From NCBI RefSeq assembly GCF_017498065.1, contig NZ_JAGDFX010000003.1:223540-287539 (forward strand): a DNA stretch of 64,000 bases. Direction: 5' to 3'. A program made the translations under genes and the position numbers. The stretch comes from Oceanisphaera pacifica. Lineage in GTDB: Bacteria; Pseudomonadota; Gammaproteobacteria; Enterobacterales; Aeromonadaceae. This document shows positions 18,674 to 29,038 of this stretch, piece after piece. The notes under the pieces were generated by a model. That model was not told the origin of the DNA, ran no database searches, and was given only the letters and a program-made list of their open reading frames with translations. How positions within the stretch are numbered: position 1 is the stretch's first letter; the number at the start of each line of letters is the position of its first letter.

Positions 18674-19389
18674 GCCTTACTGATTTAAGTTTACCTAATA
18701 TTGATACGCAACAGTTTCAAATACCTGATTTTTCTACATTGGGGCCAGAGGCCAGTACCCATAAGCCACGTATTTTGTTGTTGTATGGATCTTTGCGCGA
18801 GCGCTCGTTTAGCCGCTTGGTGGTAGAAGAGTCTGCGCGTTTACTTATTGCCATGGGCGCCGAGATTAAAATATTTGACCCGCACGGCTTACCGCTGCCA
18901 GACGGTGACGATGTTGAACACCCTAAAGTACAAGAGCTAAGAGACTTAGTGACTTGGTCTGAGGGGCAGGTGTGGTGTTCGCCCGAGCGCCACGGTGCCA
19001 TGACGGGGGTAATGAAAAGCCAAATTGATTGGATCCCGTTAAGCTTAGGTGCGGTGCGACCCACCCAAGGTAAAACCTTGGCTGTAATGCAGGTGTGTGG
19101 TGGCTCTCAGTCATTTAATGCGGTAAATCAGCTACGCATTTTAGGGCGCTGGATGCGCATGCTCACTATTCCTAACCAGTCATCGGTGGCCAAGGCGTTT
19201 AATGAGTTTGATGAACATAACCGCATGTTGCCCTCATCTTATTACAATCGCATTGTGGATGTGTTGGAAGAGCTGATGAAGTTTACTTTATTAACCCGTG
19301 ATAACAGCGCGTATTTAACCAATCGTTATTCTGAGCGGGTAGAAACTGCCGAGCAGTTAATGGCCAGAGTGAATCAAAGCGCTCTTTAG
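18670..19389 (+). CDS. arsH: ArsH, NADPH-dependent FMN reductase / organoarsenical oxidase
   Basis: 239 residues; flavodoxin-like fold with [19 protein letters not shown] (FMN phosphate loop), [20 protein letters not shown] and [20 protein letters not shown], diagnostic for ArsH. Oxidises trivalent organoarsenicals to less toxic pentavalent forms. The start used is the ATG overlapping the arsC stop (ATGA); an open frame 20 codons longer lies inside arsC and is not needed. Confidence 0.92.
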   Translation: MSLTDLSLPNIDTQQFQIPDFSTLGPEASTHKPRILLLYGSLRERSFSRLVVEESARLLIAMGAEIKIFDPHGLPLPDGDDVEHPKVQELRDLVTWSEGQVWCSPERHGAMTGVMKSQIDWIPLSLGAVRPTQGKTLAVMQVCGGSQSFNAVNQLRILGRWMRMLTIPNQSSVAKAFNEFDEHNRMLPSSYYNRIVDVLEELMKFTLLTRDNSAYLTNRYSERVETAEQLMARVNQSAL

Positions 19390-19490
19390 TTTTTACGCAA
19401 GCTTATACAAGACACCAGATACGCAAAGCAGTATTGGTGTGTTGGTATTGCGCATAATGTAAGGCGTATCGCATGAACGGGGAATGTTAG

Positions 19491-20519
19491 ATGGGTGTAT
19501 TTGAGCGGTTTTTATCGGTGTGGGTCGGGTTAGCTATTGTGGTGGGAGTCTTATTAGGCTCCTTAATGCCGGGTGTGTTTAACCTAATTGCCGGGCTAGA
19601 GTATGCTCACGTGAATCTAGTGGTGGCGGCGCTGATTTGGTTAATGATTTACCCCATGATGCTGCAAATTGACTTTAGCGCGGTAAAAAACGTGGGTAAA
19701 AAGCCCAAAGGTTTATTGTTAACCTTAGTGATCAACTGGTTAGTTAAGCCCTTTACCATGGCGGCCATTGGCTGGTTATTTTTTAGAGTGTTATTTGCGC
19801 CTTGGGTAGACCCTAATACGGCAGGGGAATACATTGCCGGCATGATCTTGCTGGGCGTGGCGCCTTGTACCGCTATGGTGTTTGTATGGAGCCAGCTCAC
19901 GCGGGGCGATGCCAACTATACGCTGGTGCAGGTATCAATTAATAACCTGATCATGGTGTTTGCATTTGCACCTTTGGCGGCATTATTACTGGGGATGAAC
20001 GAAATTCAAGTGCCGTGGAATACCCTGTTATTATCGGTGTTGTTGTATGTGGTGTTGCCATTAGTTGCCGGTGTGGCCACCCGCTTTATTTGGCAAAAAG
20101 TACAACGCCAACAGGCACAACCCTTGCCAGTGTCTTACTTGGCCGAGCGCTGTAAGCCTTGGTCTATTTTGGGTTTGCTGACCACAGTGGTGTTGTTGTT
20201 TGGTTTGCAAGCGCCTGCAATTATGGCCGAGCCGCTTGTAATAGTGCTGATTGCCATTCCGTTATTAATACAAACCTACGGTATTTTTGCCTTGGCGTAT
20301 TGGCTGGCGTATCGTTTTAAGCTGTCCCACGCCGTTGCCGCTCCTGCTTGTATGATTGGTACCTCTAACTTTTTTGAGTTAGCGGTGGCGGTCGCCATTG
20401 GTGTGTTTGGTCTGCATTCGGGGGCCGCGTTAGCGACAGTGGTGGGGGTATTGGTTGAAGTGCCCGTTATGCTATCGCTGGTGTGGTTTGCCAATCGTAC
20501 TCGGCATAGATTTGCCTAA
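19491..20519 (+). CDS. acr3: Acr3-type arsenite efflux permease
   Basis: 342-residue membrane protein with about ten hydrophobic segments. The Acr3 signature [19 protein letters not shown] with its essential Cys is at about residues 124-142, and the C-terminal motif [17 protein letters not shown] is present. Exports arsenite using the proton motive force. About 100 bases separate it from arsH, but no terminator is visible, so it probably belongs to the same operon. Unrelated in sequence to ArsB despite frequent mislabelling. Confidence 0.94.
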   Translation: MGVFERFLSVWVGLAIVVGVLLGSLMPGVFNLIAGLEYAHVNLVVAALIWLMIYPMMLQIDFSAVKNVGKKPKGLLLTLVINWLVKPFTMAAIGWLFFRVLFAPWVDPNTAGEYIAGMILLGVAPCTAMVFVWSQLTRGDANYTLVQVSINNLIMVFAFAPLAALLLGMNEIQVPWNTLLLSVLLYVVLPLVAGVATRFIWQKVQRQQAQPLPVSYLAERCKPWSILGLLTTVVLLFGLQAPAIMAEPLVIVLIAIPLLIQTYGIFALAYWLAYRFKLSHAVAAPACMIGTSNFFELAVAVAIGVFGLHSGAALATVVGVLVEVPVMLSLVWFANRTRHRFA

Positions 20520-20530
20520 ACAACCATAAA

Positions 20531-20623
20531 GGGGTCGGAGTCATTTAATGGCAATGTAAGCGGTGAGTCTAATGCTATACCCTCACAAGTTACGCCTCTA
20601 TACTGTTAAAATGACTCCGACCC
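20531..20623. mobile_element. MITE-like element with GGGTCGGAGTC inverted ends (copy 2)
   Basis: About 93 bases starting AGGGGTCGGAGTCATTTAA and ending TAAAATGACTCCGACCC. Same termini as the element at 15458-15591, different interior. It sits 11 bases after the acr3 stop. Confidence 0.7.
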
Positions 20624-20641
20624 ATTTTTAATGCTTACAAA

Positions 20642-20672
20642 AACACCGAGCTTAGGCTCGGTGTTTTTTTAG
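20642..20672. terminator. Bidirectional terminator between acr3 and fumA
   Basis: Stem AACACCGAGC/GCTCGGTGTT with loop TTAG, A-rich on the left and T7 on the right, so it can serve the converging acr3 (plus) and fumA (minus) transcripts. The same stem sequence recurs after metG at 26649. Confidence 0.85.
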
Positions 20673-20702
20673 CTTGCTTTTAGCTTTAGGCTTCCAGCTT
20701 TA

Positions 20703-22223
20703 CTACTCGCTTAATTTTGCATCAAGCTCTGCTATTTTCGCTTTCCAAATAGCCGGGCCGGTAACGTGGGCGTTGTTGCCCTCTGAATCGACCGCTACGG
20801 TAACGGGCATGTCTTCTACTTCAAACTCGTAGATGGCTTCCATCCCTAAATCTTCAAACGCTACTACGCGGGCTTTTTTCACCGCTTTTGCGACTAAGTA
20901 AGCGGCACCGCCTACGGCCATAAGGTACACGGCTTTGTGCTGCTGAATGGAGTCCACGGTTGCCGGGCCACGCTCTGCTTTACCTACCATGCCAAGCAAA
21001 CCGGCTTGCTCTAACATCATGTCGGTAAATTTATCCATGCGGGTGGCGGTGGTAGGGCCGGCAGGGCCAACGGCTTCGTTGCCAATGGCATCTACTGGGC
21101 CAACGTAATAGATAAAACGATCTTTAAAATCAACCGGCAAGGGCTCGCCTTTGGTCAGCATTTCTTGAATGCGCTTGTGTGCGGCATCTCGACCGGTGAG
21201 TAATTTGCCCGAGAGCAGTACGGTTTCGCCCATTTTCCACTCGGCAATATCTTCACGCGTTAGGGTGTCTAAATTAGCACGGCGGGCGCTGTCTCCTACT
21301 TCCCAAGTGACTTCTGGCCAGTCTTCAAGCTTGGGCGGCGTTAGCTCTGCTGGGCCCGAGCCGTCTAGGTGAAAGTGAACGTGGCGGGTGGCGGCACAGT
21401 TAGGGATCATCACCACCGGCTTAGATGCCGCATGGGTAGGGGCAGTTTTAACTTTAATATCCACCACCGTGGTTAAGCCACCCAGGCCTTGAGCACCAAT
21501 GCCGAGCTTGTTGGCTTTTTCAAAAATCTCTAAACGCAGTTTTTCTTCGGTGGTGCTTGCGCCGCGCTCTATTAAGTCGTGAATATCGACCGGATCCATT
21601 AAGGATTCTTTGGCCATGACGGCCGCTTTTTCGGCGGTGCCGCCAATGCCAATGCCCAGCATGCCCGGCGGACACCAGCCCGCACCCATGGTGGGCAGTG
21701 TGTTTAGCACCCACTCGGTTACGTCGTCTGAGGGGTTAAGCATCACCATTTTCGATTTGTTTTCAGAGCCGCCACCTTTAGCAGCAATGGCCACTTCTAC
21801 TTCATTGCCCGGCACCATGTCGATGTGGACCACAGATGGGGTATTGTCTTTGGTATTAAGGCGTTTGCCTGCCGGATCGGCAACAATAGAGGCGCGCAGC
21901 GGGTTATCGGCGTTGAGGTATGCGCGGCGCACCCCTTCATCCACCATTTCTTGTACGGTTAAGTCACTGTCCCATTGCACTTGCATACCAATTTTAACAA
22001 AGCAGGTCACAATGCCGGTGTCTTGGCACAAGGGGCGATGGCCTTCGGCTGACATGCGCGAGTTAATTAAAATTTGCGCAATGGCGTCTTTGGCTGCCTG
22101 ACTTTGTTCTTTGTTATAGGCTTTTTCTAGCGCCTGCACAAAGTCTAATGGATGATAGTAAGAAATATATTGCAGGGCATCGGCAACGGAGTCGATAAAA
22201 TCCTGTTTTTTAATAATGCTCAT
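20703..22223 (-). CDS. fumA: Class I (iron-sulfur) fumarate hydratase
   Basis: 506 residues. Interconverts fumarate and malate in the TCA cycle, using a [4Fe-4S] cluster. Cluster cysteines are visible in RPLCQDTGIV, GAGWCPPGML and PNCAATRHVHF. The N-terminal alpha domain and C-terminal beta domain (GPVDAIGNEAVGPAGPTTAT) are fused as in FumA/FumB. Two adjacent ATGs exist; the second lies six bases after GAGG and is used. The FumA/FumB distinction cannot be made from sequence alone. Confidence 0.93.
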   Translation of the reverse strand: MSIIKKQDFIDSVADALQYISYYHPLDFVQALEKAYNKEQSQAAKDAIAQILINSRMSAEGHRPLCQDTGIVTCFVKIGMQVQWDSDLTVQEMVDEGVRRAYLNADNPLRASIVADPAGKRLNTKDNTPSVVHIDMVPGNEVEVAIAAKGGGSENKSKMVMLNPSDDVTEWVLNTLPTMGAGWCPPGMLGIGIGGTAEKAAVMAKESLMDPVDIHDLIERGASTTEEKLRLEIFEKANKLGIGAQGLGGLTTVVDIKVKTAPTHAASKPVVMIPNCAATRHVHFHLDGSGPAELTPPKLEDWPEVTWEVGDSARRANLDTLTREDIAEWKMGETVLLSGKLLTGRDAAHKRIQEMLTKGEPLPVDFKDRFIYYVGPVDAIGNEAVGPAGPTTATRMDKFTDMMLEQAGLLGMVGKAERGPATVDSIQQHKAVYLMAVGGAAYLVAKAVKKARVVAFEDLGMEAIYEFEVEDMPVTVAVDSEGNNAHVTGPAIWKAKIAELDAKLSE

Positions 22224-22382
22224 CATGTTCCTCGCAGGTTCGCTATTCGCGCTATTTAAGAGACAAATGTCCCTTGGGCGATGCTTATATTGTTATAATG
22301 GCCGCTATGATACGCTTTACGCCCCTAAGCTGGCCAGCCCAAGCGCCAGACCAAATGCCAAAATTGTCGAGTAGATTACATA

Positions 22383-23771
22383 ATGGGACTGCCTTTACAT
22401 ATTCACAGCCAAGCTTTTACCGGCTCTGTGCATGATTTTTTTTCGCCTATTGCTCATTTACCTTGGGCTATGTTGTTAGAGTCGGGGGGCAATCATGGTG
22501 CAGATAGTCGTTTTCATATTATGAGTGCTCAGCCGTTGGCAACCTTAGTCACCGAGGCTGACAGCACCCTGATCACCCACCAAGAGACACAGCATCACTC
22601 GACTGACTCTCCCTTTATGTTACTTAAAGCCTGGCAAGATGCAGTTATTGGTGAGGTGAGCCTGCCAGAAACCCACTCGCATTTGCCATTTGTGGGCGGG
22701 GCCTTGGGCTTATTTAGTTACGATTTAGGCCGTTGGGTAGAGCGCATGCCTCACACCGCCATAAATGAACTGGCCACCCCCGATATGGCGGTGGGGTTAT
22801 TTGATTGGGCTTGGGTGATTGATTGCGAGCAACAGCAGGCGCATTTAGTGGTGCTAGGAGATCAAGCGGCATTGACGGCGCGATTAAACTGGTGGCAGGC
22901 ACAACAGGCATGCGCTAACGCTCTAGCCCCCGCGCCTTTTAAACTCACTGCACAGTGGCAAGCGAATCAAAGCCAACAGCAATATGTTGACAGTTTTAAT
23001 CGGGTGCAAGCTTATTTGCAGGCGGGCGATTGCTATCAAATTAACTTAACGCTGCGCTTTAAGAGCCACTTTAGTGGTGACATTTGGCAGGCTTATCGGC
23101 AGCTAAGTGCGCATAATCAAGCGCCATTTTCGGCATTTTTACAATTACCCAGCAGCACCTTATTAAGCTTATCTCCCGAGCGTTTTATCGCCCTTGAAGG
23201 GCGGCGGGTAGAAACCAAGCCCATTAAGGGCACACGACCAAGAGGGGCCACGGCACAGCAAGACCAAGCACTGGCCAATGAGCTGGCCAATGCGCCTAAA
23301 GATCGTGCCGAAAATGTGATGATAGTGGACTTACTGCGCAACGACATTGGCCGCGTGTGTGTGCCAGGTTCGGTGAAGGTGCCGTCATTGTTTGCCATTG
23401 AGTCATTTCCAGCGGTGCACCATTTAGTATCTACCATTACCGGTGAGCTAGCTGAGGGCTTAACGGGTGCCGATTTATTAGCGGCGACCTTTCCCGGGGG
23501 CTCTATTACTGGTGCTCCTAAAGTGCGAGCCATGGAGATTATTGAAGAGCTAGAAACTCACCGCCGTCATGCCTATTGCGGCAGTGTTGGGTATATCAGT
23601 GCCCATGGGCGCATGGATACCAGCATTACCATTCGCACCTTGGTGGCAGAGCAAGATCGCTTATATTGCTGGGCCGGTGGCGGCGTGGTGGCCGACTCAA
23701 CCGCAGAGGATGAATACCAAGAGCTATTTGATAAGCTGGGCAAAATATTGCCCATGTTGGCCGCGCTATAG
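22383..23771 (+). CDS. pabB: PabB, aminodeoxychorismate synthase component I
   Basis: 462 residues. With glutamine amidotransferase PabA it makes 4-amino-4-deoxychorismate for folate synthesis; PabC, further right in this window, finishes the step. Chorismate-binding motifs: RVETKPIKGTRPRGA (PIKGT with the Lys of PabB rather than the Ala of TrpE), AENVMIVDLLRNDIGRVC and FPGGSITGAPKVRAMEII. The last four codons and stop (LAAL) are the first unit of a 15-bp tandem repeat that continues beyond the gene. Confidence 0.93.
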   Translation: MGLPLHIHSQAFTGSVHDFFSPIAHLPWAMLLESGGNHGADSRFHIMSAQPLATLVTEADSTLITHQETQHHSTDSPFMLLKAWQDAVIGEVSLPETHSHLPFVGGALGLFSYDLGRWVERMPHTAINELATPDMAVGLFDWAWVIDCEQQQAHLVVLGDQAALTARLNWWQAQQACANALAPAPFKLTAQWQANQSQQQYVDSFNRVQAYLQAGDCYQINLTLRFKSHFSGDIWQAYRQLSAHNQAPFSAFLQLPSSTLLSLSPERFIALEGRRVETKPIKGTRPRGATAQQDQALANELANAPKDRAENVMIVDLLRNDIGRVCVPGSVKVPSLFAIESFPAVHHLVSTITGELAEGLTGADLLAATFPGGSITGAPKVRAMEIIEELETHRRHAYCGSVGYISAHGRMDTSITIRTLVAEQDRLYCWAGGGVVADSTAEDEYQELFDKLGKILPMLAAL

Positions 23772-23815
23772 TTGGCCGTGCTATAGCTGGCCGCGCTATA
23801 GTTGACTACGCTATC
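23757..23815 (+). repeat. 15-bp tandem repeat duplicating the end of pabB
   Basis: Four head-to-tail units of TTGGCCGCGCTATAG with single-base changes (23757-23771, 23772-23786, 23787-23801, 23802-23815). The first unit is the last codons and stop of pabB, so the array arose by duplicating the gene's 3' end; every unit keeps an in-frame TAG except the last. Confidence 0.9.
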
Positions 23816-23849
23816 AAAGCGCAACGCTTTAGGTTGTAGGTGTTAAACA

Positions 23850-24413
23850 ATGCAGTTAGATGAATTAAAAACTCGACTTAATTTATTGCCGCCCTTGGCT
23901 GATCCGCATTTGCCCGATAATGCCTATCCGGCGGCGGTGATGATGCCGGTACTGCCCACTGCACAAGGGCTGACGCTTATTTTAACGCGCCGTAGTCGCC
24001 ATTTGCGCCACCACCCCGGCCAAGTGTGCTTTCCTGGTGGCCGGGTAGACAGTACTGATATGAGTTTATGGGAGGCGGCGCTGCGCGAAAGTTTTGAAGA
24101 AATTGGCTTGTTACCCGAGCAATGCCAGCTATTGGCGCAGTTGCAGGCTCAGCATACTATTTCTGACTTTGCCCTTACCCCTTTTGTGGGGCTGGTGCAG
24201 GGAGAGGTGAATTTTAAGCTTAACCCTGGTGAAGTCGACGAGCTGTTTCAAGTGCCACTTGAATACCTGTTAGAGGTGCGCCATCACCACCTATTTACTG
24301 TTAATCGTAAAGGCCTGCCTCAACAGGTGGTGTTTATACGCTGGCATAATACTTGGATTTGGGGCATTACCGCGGCCATTATTCATCAACTTGCGCGACA
24401 GATAGCGCGCTAA
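23850..24413 (+). CDS. nudL: NudL-type Nudix hydrolase (probable CoA pyrophosphatase)
   Basis: 187 residues with FPGGRVDSTDMSLWEAALRE followed by SFEEIGL, the Nudix box in the NudL/YeaB variant, where D replaces the usual first E and the downstream REXXEE core is intact. Upstream LTRRSRHLRHHPGQVCFPGG is the CoA-pyrophosphatase signature. Likely hydrolyses CoA to 4'-phosphopantetheine and 3',5'-ADP. It follows pabB by about 80 bases and may be cotranscribed. Confidence 0.88.
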   Translation: MQLDELKTRLNLLPPLADPHLPDNAYPAAVMMPVLPTAQGLTLILTRRSRHLRHHPGQVCFPGGRVDSTDMSLWEAALRESFEEIGLLPEQCQLLAQLQAQHTISDFALTPFVGLVQGEVNFKLNPGEVDELFQVPLEYLLEVRHHHLFTVNRKGLPQQVVFIRWHNTWIWGITAAIIHQLARQIAR

Positions 24414-24435
24414 TATGTGATGCTAATCACATATT
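24412..24435. promoter_or_regulatory. CRP (cAMP receptor protein) binding site upstream of sdaA
   Basis: TGTGA-N6-TCACA at 24416-24431, extended to a near-perfect 24-bp palindrome (AATATGTGAT...ATCACATATT). It lies about 145 bases before sdaA and just after the nudL stop. A consensus-quality site; sdaA is known to respond to carbon and amino-acid status in enterics, so CRP control is plausible. Confidence 0.75.
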
Positions 24436-24577
24436 AAACTGGCTTACCGCTTACCTGTAAAATGTTATTGGGTTGTAGCTAAGTTAACATTACCATTGTG
24501 CTATTAATTGTTGAGCCAGTGGTGATTTATGCTTAAACGCCATGGCTCGGCTAACTCAGCCGTGTTTTGGAGTGGTT

Positions 24578-25978
24578 ATGATCAGCGTTTTCGATATGTT
24601 TAGTATTGGTATTGGCCCGTCTTCGTCGCATACAGTCGGGCCAATGCGCGCGGCCCATCACTTTGTGAGCGAGCTTGCCAAACAGGGCACGCTTAGCCAA
24701 GTTGAACGTGTTGAAGTAGAGCTATTTGGCTCTTTAGGCCAAACCGGTATCGGGCATGGTACTGGTAAAGCGGTGATATTAGGCTTATCCGGTTTTGAGC
24801 CCGAACGCATTGATATTGACCTTATTCCAGACTTGTTAGCTAACGCTGAGCAGCACCAGCAACTGCTATTGAATCAAACCCACCCCGTGCATTTTCCTCG
24901 CAGTGGCGCCATTATTTTTCATCGTCGGAAAAGCTTGCCGCTGCATAGCAATGGTATGCGTTGTTGTGCTTTTGCTAAAGCGACGGATGAGCATGCAGCC
25001 CCTTTGCTTGCCGAGCAGTGTTATTATTCAATTGGCGGGGGCTTTATTGTTAAAGCAGAAGATTTCGCCAACACTCAAGCCAGTGCGGCGGCGCAGTCGA
25101 GCGCGAAAGCTGTGCCCTTTGCATTTAACAGTGGCTCTCAGCTACTGCAATTGTGCCAAGCCAATGGTATGTCGATCAGTAGTTTAATGATGGCCAATGA
25201 AAGGGTGCATCGCAGTGAACAAGAGATTATGCAGGGCTTGCGTCATATTTGGCAGGTAATGCAAGCCTGTGTGACTCGCGGCTGCAAAACCGAGGGGCTC
25301 TTGCCCGGTGGGCTTAAATTGCGCCGCCGAGCGCCTGCTTTGCTGCGTAAATTAACCAGTGAGTCTGGGTATAATCAAGACCCCTTAAGTGTGATGGAGT
25401 GGGTTGATTTATATGCCATGGCGGTCAATGAAGAGAATGCCGCTGGTGGCCGTGTGGTAACAGCGCCAACCAATGGCGCGGCGGGCATTTTACCGGCGGT
25501 GCTGCATTATTATCACCACTTTGTGCAACCGGTGGACGATGATGTATTAGTAACATATTTTTTAACCGCAGCTGCAATTGGTATTTTATATAAAGAAAAT
25601 GCGTCTATTTCTGGGGCCGAAGTGGGTTGTCAGGGAGAAGTGGGCGTGGCCTGCTCTATGGCGGCTGCCGCACTTACGGCCGTGGTGGGCGGTACCATTG
25701 AGCAAGTAGAAAACGCCGCTGAAATTGGCATGGAGCATAACCTAGGCCTAACCTGTGACCCTGTTGGCGGCTTGGTACAAGTGCCTTGCATTGAGCGCAA
25801 TGCCATGGGCGCGGTAAAAGCCATTAACGCCAGCCGGCTGGCGCTACGAGGCGACGGTGAGCATAAGGTGTCATTAGATAAAGTGATTAAAACCATGCGC
25901 GACACCGGCCGCGACATGAAAAGTAAATATAAAGAAACCGCCCGCGGCGGGTTAGCGGTTAATATCACCGAGTGCTAG
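24578..25978 (+). CDS. sdaA: L-serine ammonia-lyase (iron-sulfur, single-chain)
   Basis: 466 residues. Deaminates L-serine to pyruvate with a [4Fe-4S] cluster. N-terminal beta domain begins [21 protein letters not shown], the family's invariant start; the catalytic alpha domain has [34 protein letters not shown] and [18 protein letters not shown] with the cluster cysteines. I start at the ATG preceded by GGAG; an upstream ATG would add 12 residues unlike the family. SdaA and SdaB are not distinguishable here. Confidence 0.93.
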   Translation: MISVFDMFSIGIGPSSSHTVGPMRAAHHFVSELAKQGTLSQVERVEVELFGSLGQTGIGHGTGKAVILGLSGFEPERIDIDLIPDLLANAEQHQQLLLNQTHPVHFPRSGAIIFHRRKSLPLHSNGMRCCAFAKATDEHAAPLLAEQCYYSIGGGFIVKAEDFANTQASAAAQSSAKAVPFAFNSGSQLLQLCQANGMSISSLMMANERVHRSEQEIMQGLRHIWQVMQACVTRGCKTEGLLPGGLKLRRRAPALLRKLTSESGYNQDPLSVMEWVDLYAMAVNEENAAGGRVVTAPTNGAAGILPAVLHYYHHFVQPVDDDVLVTYFLTAAAIGILYKENASISGAEVGCQGEVGVACSMAAAALTAVVGGTIEQVENAAEIGMEHNLGLTCDPVGGLVQVPCIERNAMGAVKAINASRLALRGDGEHKVSLDKVIKTMRDTGRDMKSKYKETARGGLAVNITEC

Positions 25979-26120
25979 CCGTTTGAACAAGGGACTAGGG
26001 ATGGGGGAATAGGGAGTACTAATAACTAGCGAACTAAATAAGTAGTCTGTATTACTTGCTGAAAAAGCCAAACAAAGGGTCCACTCCACCGACTCTCTGC
26101 GGGGCTAATGACACTCACAT

Positions 26121-26252
26121 TATCAGCCTACTGCGAACATTCACTGGATGTTCGGTTAAGCTGATACTGCTCGTCACGGCGAGTAAACTCGCCCCATCTA
26201 ACTTCAGCACATAACATCCGACCGCCATGGATGGCGGAAGTGCCAAATGGCA
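26121..26252. other. Cluster of small hairpins, possible structured RNA or element relic
   Basis: In the 770-base gap after sdaA (25979-26750) four stems occur in about 130 bases: nested TCAGC/GCTGA (26123-26127, 26160-26164) enclosing GAACAT/ATGTTC (26135-26140, 26148-26153); GGCGAGT/ACTCGCC (26178-26193); CCGCCA/TGGCGG (26222-26237); TGCCA/TGGCA (26241-26252). No open frame covers them. Either strand could be transcribed. It may be a small RNA, but a decayed element is equally possible. Confidence 0.35.
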
Positions 26253-26410
26253 GGAGCATTTTTCGGCCCTGTCATGTGATGGTCGGTAGAGTAGATCCCT
26301 TTATCCGGCCATAAGCCACTGAGTCGCCTATTAGCAGGCTCTACAGATATTTTTGTAAATACCCTGTTGGGCGTCAAGACTTTGCACGATATGGTTATGA
26401 GCCCTTATTT

Positions 26411-26583
26411 CGTCTTTGCGAGCGTAGCGCGGCAACCCATTTCGAAAGGAAGCGCTACATCTAACGCGGACCGCTTTACGTTAAAGAAAAACTGCGGTTT
26501 TGTTTTTTTCATCAGGCGCTCAGCGTAAAGCGTACGGCTGCTTGTTAGATGGATTGCCGCGTCGCTGCGCTCCTCGCAATGAC
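26411..26583. repeat. MITE-like inverted pair of CEERSD-type repeats
   Basis: A degenerate plus-strand copy (26411-26440) faces a good minus-strand copy (26549-26583), with complementary inner arms CATCTAAC near 26458 and GTTAGATG near 26545 and a TTTACG/CGTAAA pair between. The whole could fold as one long imperfect hairpin of about 170 bases. No gene inside. Confidence 0.7.
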
Positions 26584-26643
26584 GGTTTAAGGGCATGCGA
26601 GTTGGAATAAGGCTTTGGGTATTAGCTTACTCATTCTTAAAAT

Positions 26644-26673
26644 AAAAAAACACCGAGCTTTTGGCTCGGTGTT
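26644..26673 (-). terminator. Terminator downstream of metG
   Basis: Stem AACACCGAGC/GCTCGGTGTT with a five-base loop; on the minus strand it is followed by a T7 run, placing it about 80 bases after the metG stop. Confidence 0.85.
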
Positions 26674-26750
26674 TTTTGTGTTAACTGACAGCTGAACGTT
26701 GATGGCTTAGATCTGATGGCTTAAATCTGACAGCTTTCCGTCCTTGGGTA

Positions 26751-28790
26751 TTACTTAATCCGCATACCGGGCTGTGCGCCAGCTTGGGGCTCTAAAATCC
26801 ACAGGTCTTTACCACCGGGGCCGGCGGCTAATACCATGCCTTCACTTAAACCAAAGCGCATTTTGCGCGGGGCAAGGTTGGCCACCATAACCGTGAGCTT
26901 GCCTTCTAAGTCTTCTGGGCTATAGGCAGACTTAATGCCGGCAAACACTTGACGAGTTTCGCCGCCTAAATCTAGTTCAAGGCGTAACAACTTGTCGGCT
27001 TTCGGCACGGCTTCGGCTTTAGTGATTAACGCCACCCGCAAGTCGATTTTGGCAAAATCATCAAAGCTGATGGTCTCGCTAATAGGATCATCCACCAAAG
27101 GACCCGACACGGGGGCGGCGCTTAAGCTTTGCTCTACGGCTAAGTCTTCTTTTGAGTCTTCCACCATGGCGGCAACTTTATCGGCGTCCATGCGGCTAAA
27201 CAATGATTTAAATGAGCTTAGCGTATGATCAACTAAAGGCGCAGCTAGGGCATCCCAAGTTAGGCTGGTGTTTAAAAAGGCTTCGCTGCGTTGGGCAAGC
27301 TCTGGCATAACGGGCTTTAAGTAAGTCATTAAACAACGGAATAAGTTAATGCCCACCGAGCAAATTGCTTGTAGTTCTTCGTCTTGCCCTTCTTGCTTGG
27401 CAACCACCCAAGGCGCTTTTTCATCAATATAACGATTCGCTTTATCGGCTAGCGCCATAATTTCGCGGATGGCACGACCAAATTCACGCTGTTCATAATA
27501 CTGACCAATACGCTCACCGGCGTCGGCAAATTCAGCATACAAAGCAGGCTCGGCGCATTGGGCGGACAATTGGCCGTTAAAGCGTTTTTTAATAAAGCCG
27601 GCATTACGAGAAGCCAGGTTCACCAATTTGTTGACTACGTCGCTGTTTACGCGGGCCACAAAGTCGGTCAGGTTTAAGTCTAAATCGTCAATGCGGCTAG
27701 TCAGCTTGGCCGCGTAGTAATAACGCAAACATTCAGGGTCTAAGTGCTTAAGGTAGGTATCTGCCTTAATAAAGGTGCCTTTCGACTTAGACATTTTGGC
27801 GCCATCGACGGTGACATAGCCGTGCACAAAAATATTGGTGGGCTTGCGAAAGTCACTGCCGTCTAGCATGGCTGGCCAAAACAGGCTGTGGAAATAAACA
27901 ATGTCTTTACCAATAAAGTGGTATAGCTCTGTGGTGCTGTCTTTGTGCCAGTATTCGTCAAAGTTGATGTCACCGCGTTTATCGCAGTAGTTTTTAAACG
28001 AGCCCATGTAACCGATGGGGGCGTCTAACCATACATAAAAATATTTACCCGGTGCATCCGGAATTTCAAAGCCAAAGTAAGGCGCATCTCGGGTAATATC
28101 CCACTGCTGTAAGCCAGACTCAAACCACTCTTCTAGCTTATTCGCCATTTCTTCTTGAAGCGCCCCAGAGCGAGTCCAAGCTTTTAACATGCCACTAAAC
28201 TGGGGCAGGTCAAAAAAGAAATGCTCACTGTCTTTCATTATGGGTGTGGCACCCGACACGGCAGAGCGTGGGTCGATAAGCTCGGTAGGGCTATAGGTTG
28301 CCGCGCACACATCGCAGTTATCACCGTATTGATCTTCGGCTTTACAGCTTGGGCAAGTGCCTTTTACGAAACGGTCAGGCAAAAACATGTTTTGCTCGGG
28401 ATCGTAAAGTTGAGAGATAGTGCGGCTTTCAATAAAGCCGTTGTTTTTTAAACGACCATAAATAAGCTCGGCAAACTCGCGGTTTTCGGTGCTGTGAGTG
28501 GTGTGATAATTGTCGAAACCAATGTTAAAACGATTAAAGTCGGCTTGGTGCTCTTTTTGTACTTCGGCAATCAGCTGTTCAGGATCGATACCCAGTTGCT
28601 TTGCCTTAAGCATAATGGGGGTGCCATGAGCATCATCAGCACAAATAAAATGAACGGTTTGGCCACGCATTCGCTGATAACGAACCCAGATATCCGCCTG
28701 AATATGCTCCAGCATATGACCAAGGTGGATTGAACCATTGGCATAGGGGAGGGCGCAGGTGACAAGTATCTTACGAGGTTCGGTAGCCAT
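26751..28790 (-). CDS. metG: MetG, methionyl-tRNA synthetase
   Basis: 679 residues, class Ia synthetase charging tRNA-Met. HIGH-type motif ANGSIHLGH near the N terminus, zinc-binding cysteines in [17 protein letters not shown] (about 145-161), KMSKSKGTF near 333, and a C-terminal OB-fold tRNA-binding domain ([20 protein letters not shown]). I start at [15 protein letters not shown], matching the family; an ATG three codons earlier has no ribosome site. Divergent from apbC, as commonly seen in gammaproteobacteria. Confidence 0.96.
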   Translation of the reverse strand: MATEPRKILVTCALPYANGSIHLGHMLEHIQADIWVRYQRMRGQTVHFICADDAHGTPIMLKAKQLGIDPEQLIAEVQKEHQADFNRFNIGFDNYHTTHSTENREFAELIYGRLKNNGFIESRTISQLYDPEQNMFLPDRFVKGTCPSCKAEDQYGDNCDVCAATYSPTELIDPRSAVSGATPIMKDSEHFFFDLPQFSGMLKAWTRSGALQEEMANKLEEWFESGLQQWDITRDAPYFGFEIPDAPGKYFYVWLDAPIGYMGSFKNYCDKRGDINFDEYWHKDSTTELYHFIGKDIVYFHSLFWPAMLDGSDFRKPTNIFVHGYVTVDGAKMSKSKGTFIKADTYLKHLDPECLRYYYAAKLTSRIDDLDLNLTDFVARVNSDVVNKLVNLASRNAGFIKKRFNGQLSAQCAEPALYAEFADAGERIGQYYEQREFGRAIREIMALADKANRYIDEKAPWVVAKQEGQDEELQAICSVGINLFRCLMTYLKPVMPELAQRSEAFLNTSLTWDALAAPLVDHTLSSFKSLFSRMDADKVAAMVEDSKEDLAVEQSLSAAPVSGPLVDDPISETISFDDFAKIDLRVALITKAEAVPKADKLLRLELDLGGETRQVFAGIKSAYSPEDLEGKLTVMVANLAPRKMRFGLSEGMVLAAGPGGKDLWILEPQAGAQPGMRIK

Positions 28791-29038
28791 AATATCCATT
28801 CTAATTGAGTTAACGTAACGGGACAGATTATGTTACCCGAGTTTTTTTCGGTTATACACACTTTGCCCGCTTTTTAGCAGCAAAAGCAGAGATTAGAGCC
28901 ACAGTGCCAAGCAAATGCTGCAAATATGCGCAGTCGCTGAAAAATAATGTGCCGTGTGTCTGTCCCTTGGGTGTTATAGCTTACGCCTTGGTGGGCTTTT
29001 TGATAGAGTGTTGGCCAGATTAAATATGGGGTAATAGC

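Noticed and set aside
26405..26596. 63-codon minus frame beginning MPLNRHCEERSDAAIHLTSS
   Set aside because: Typical false gene from the dispersed repeat; the reading is repeat sequence end to end.
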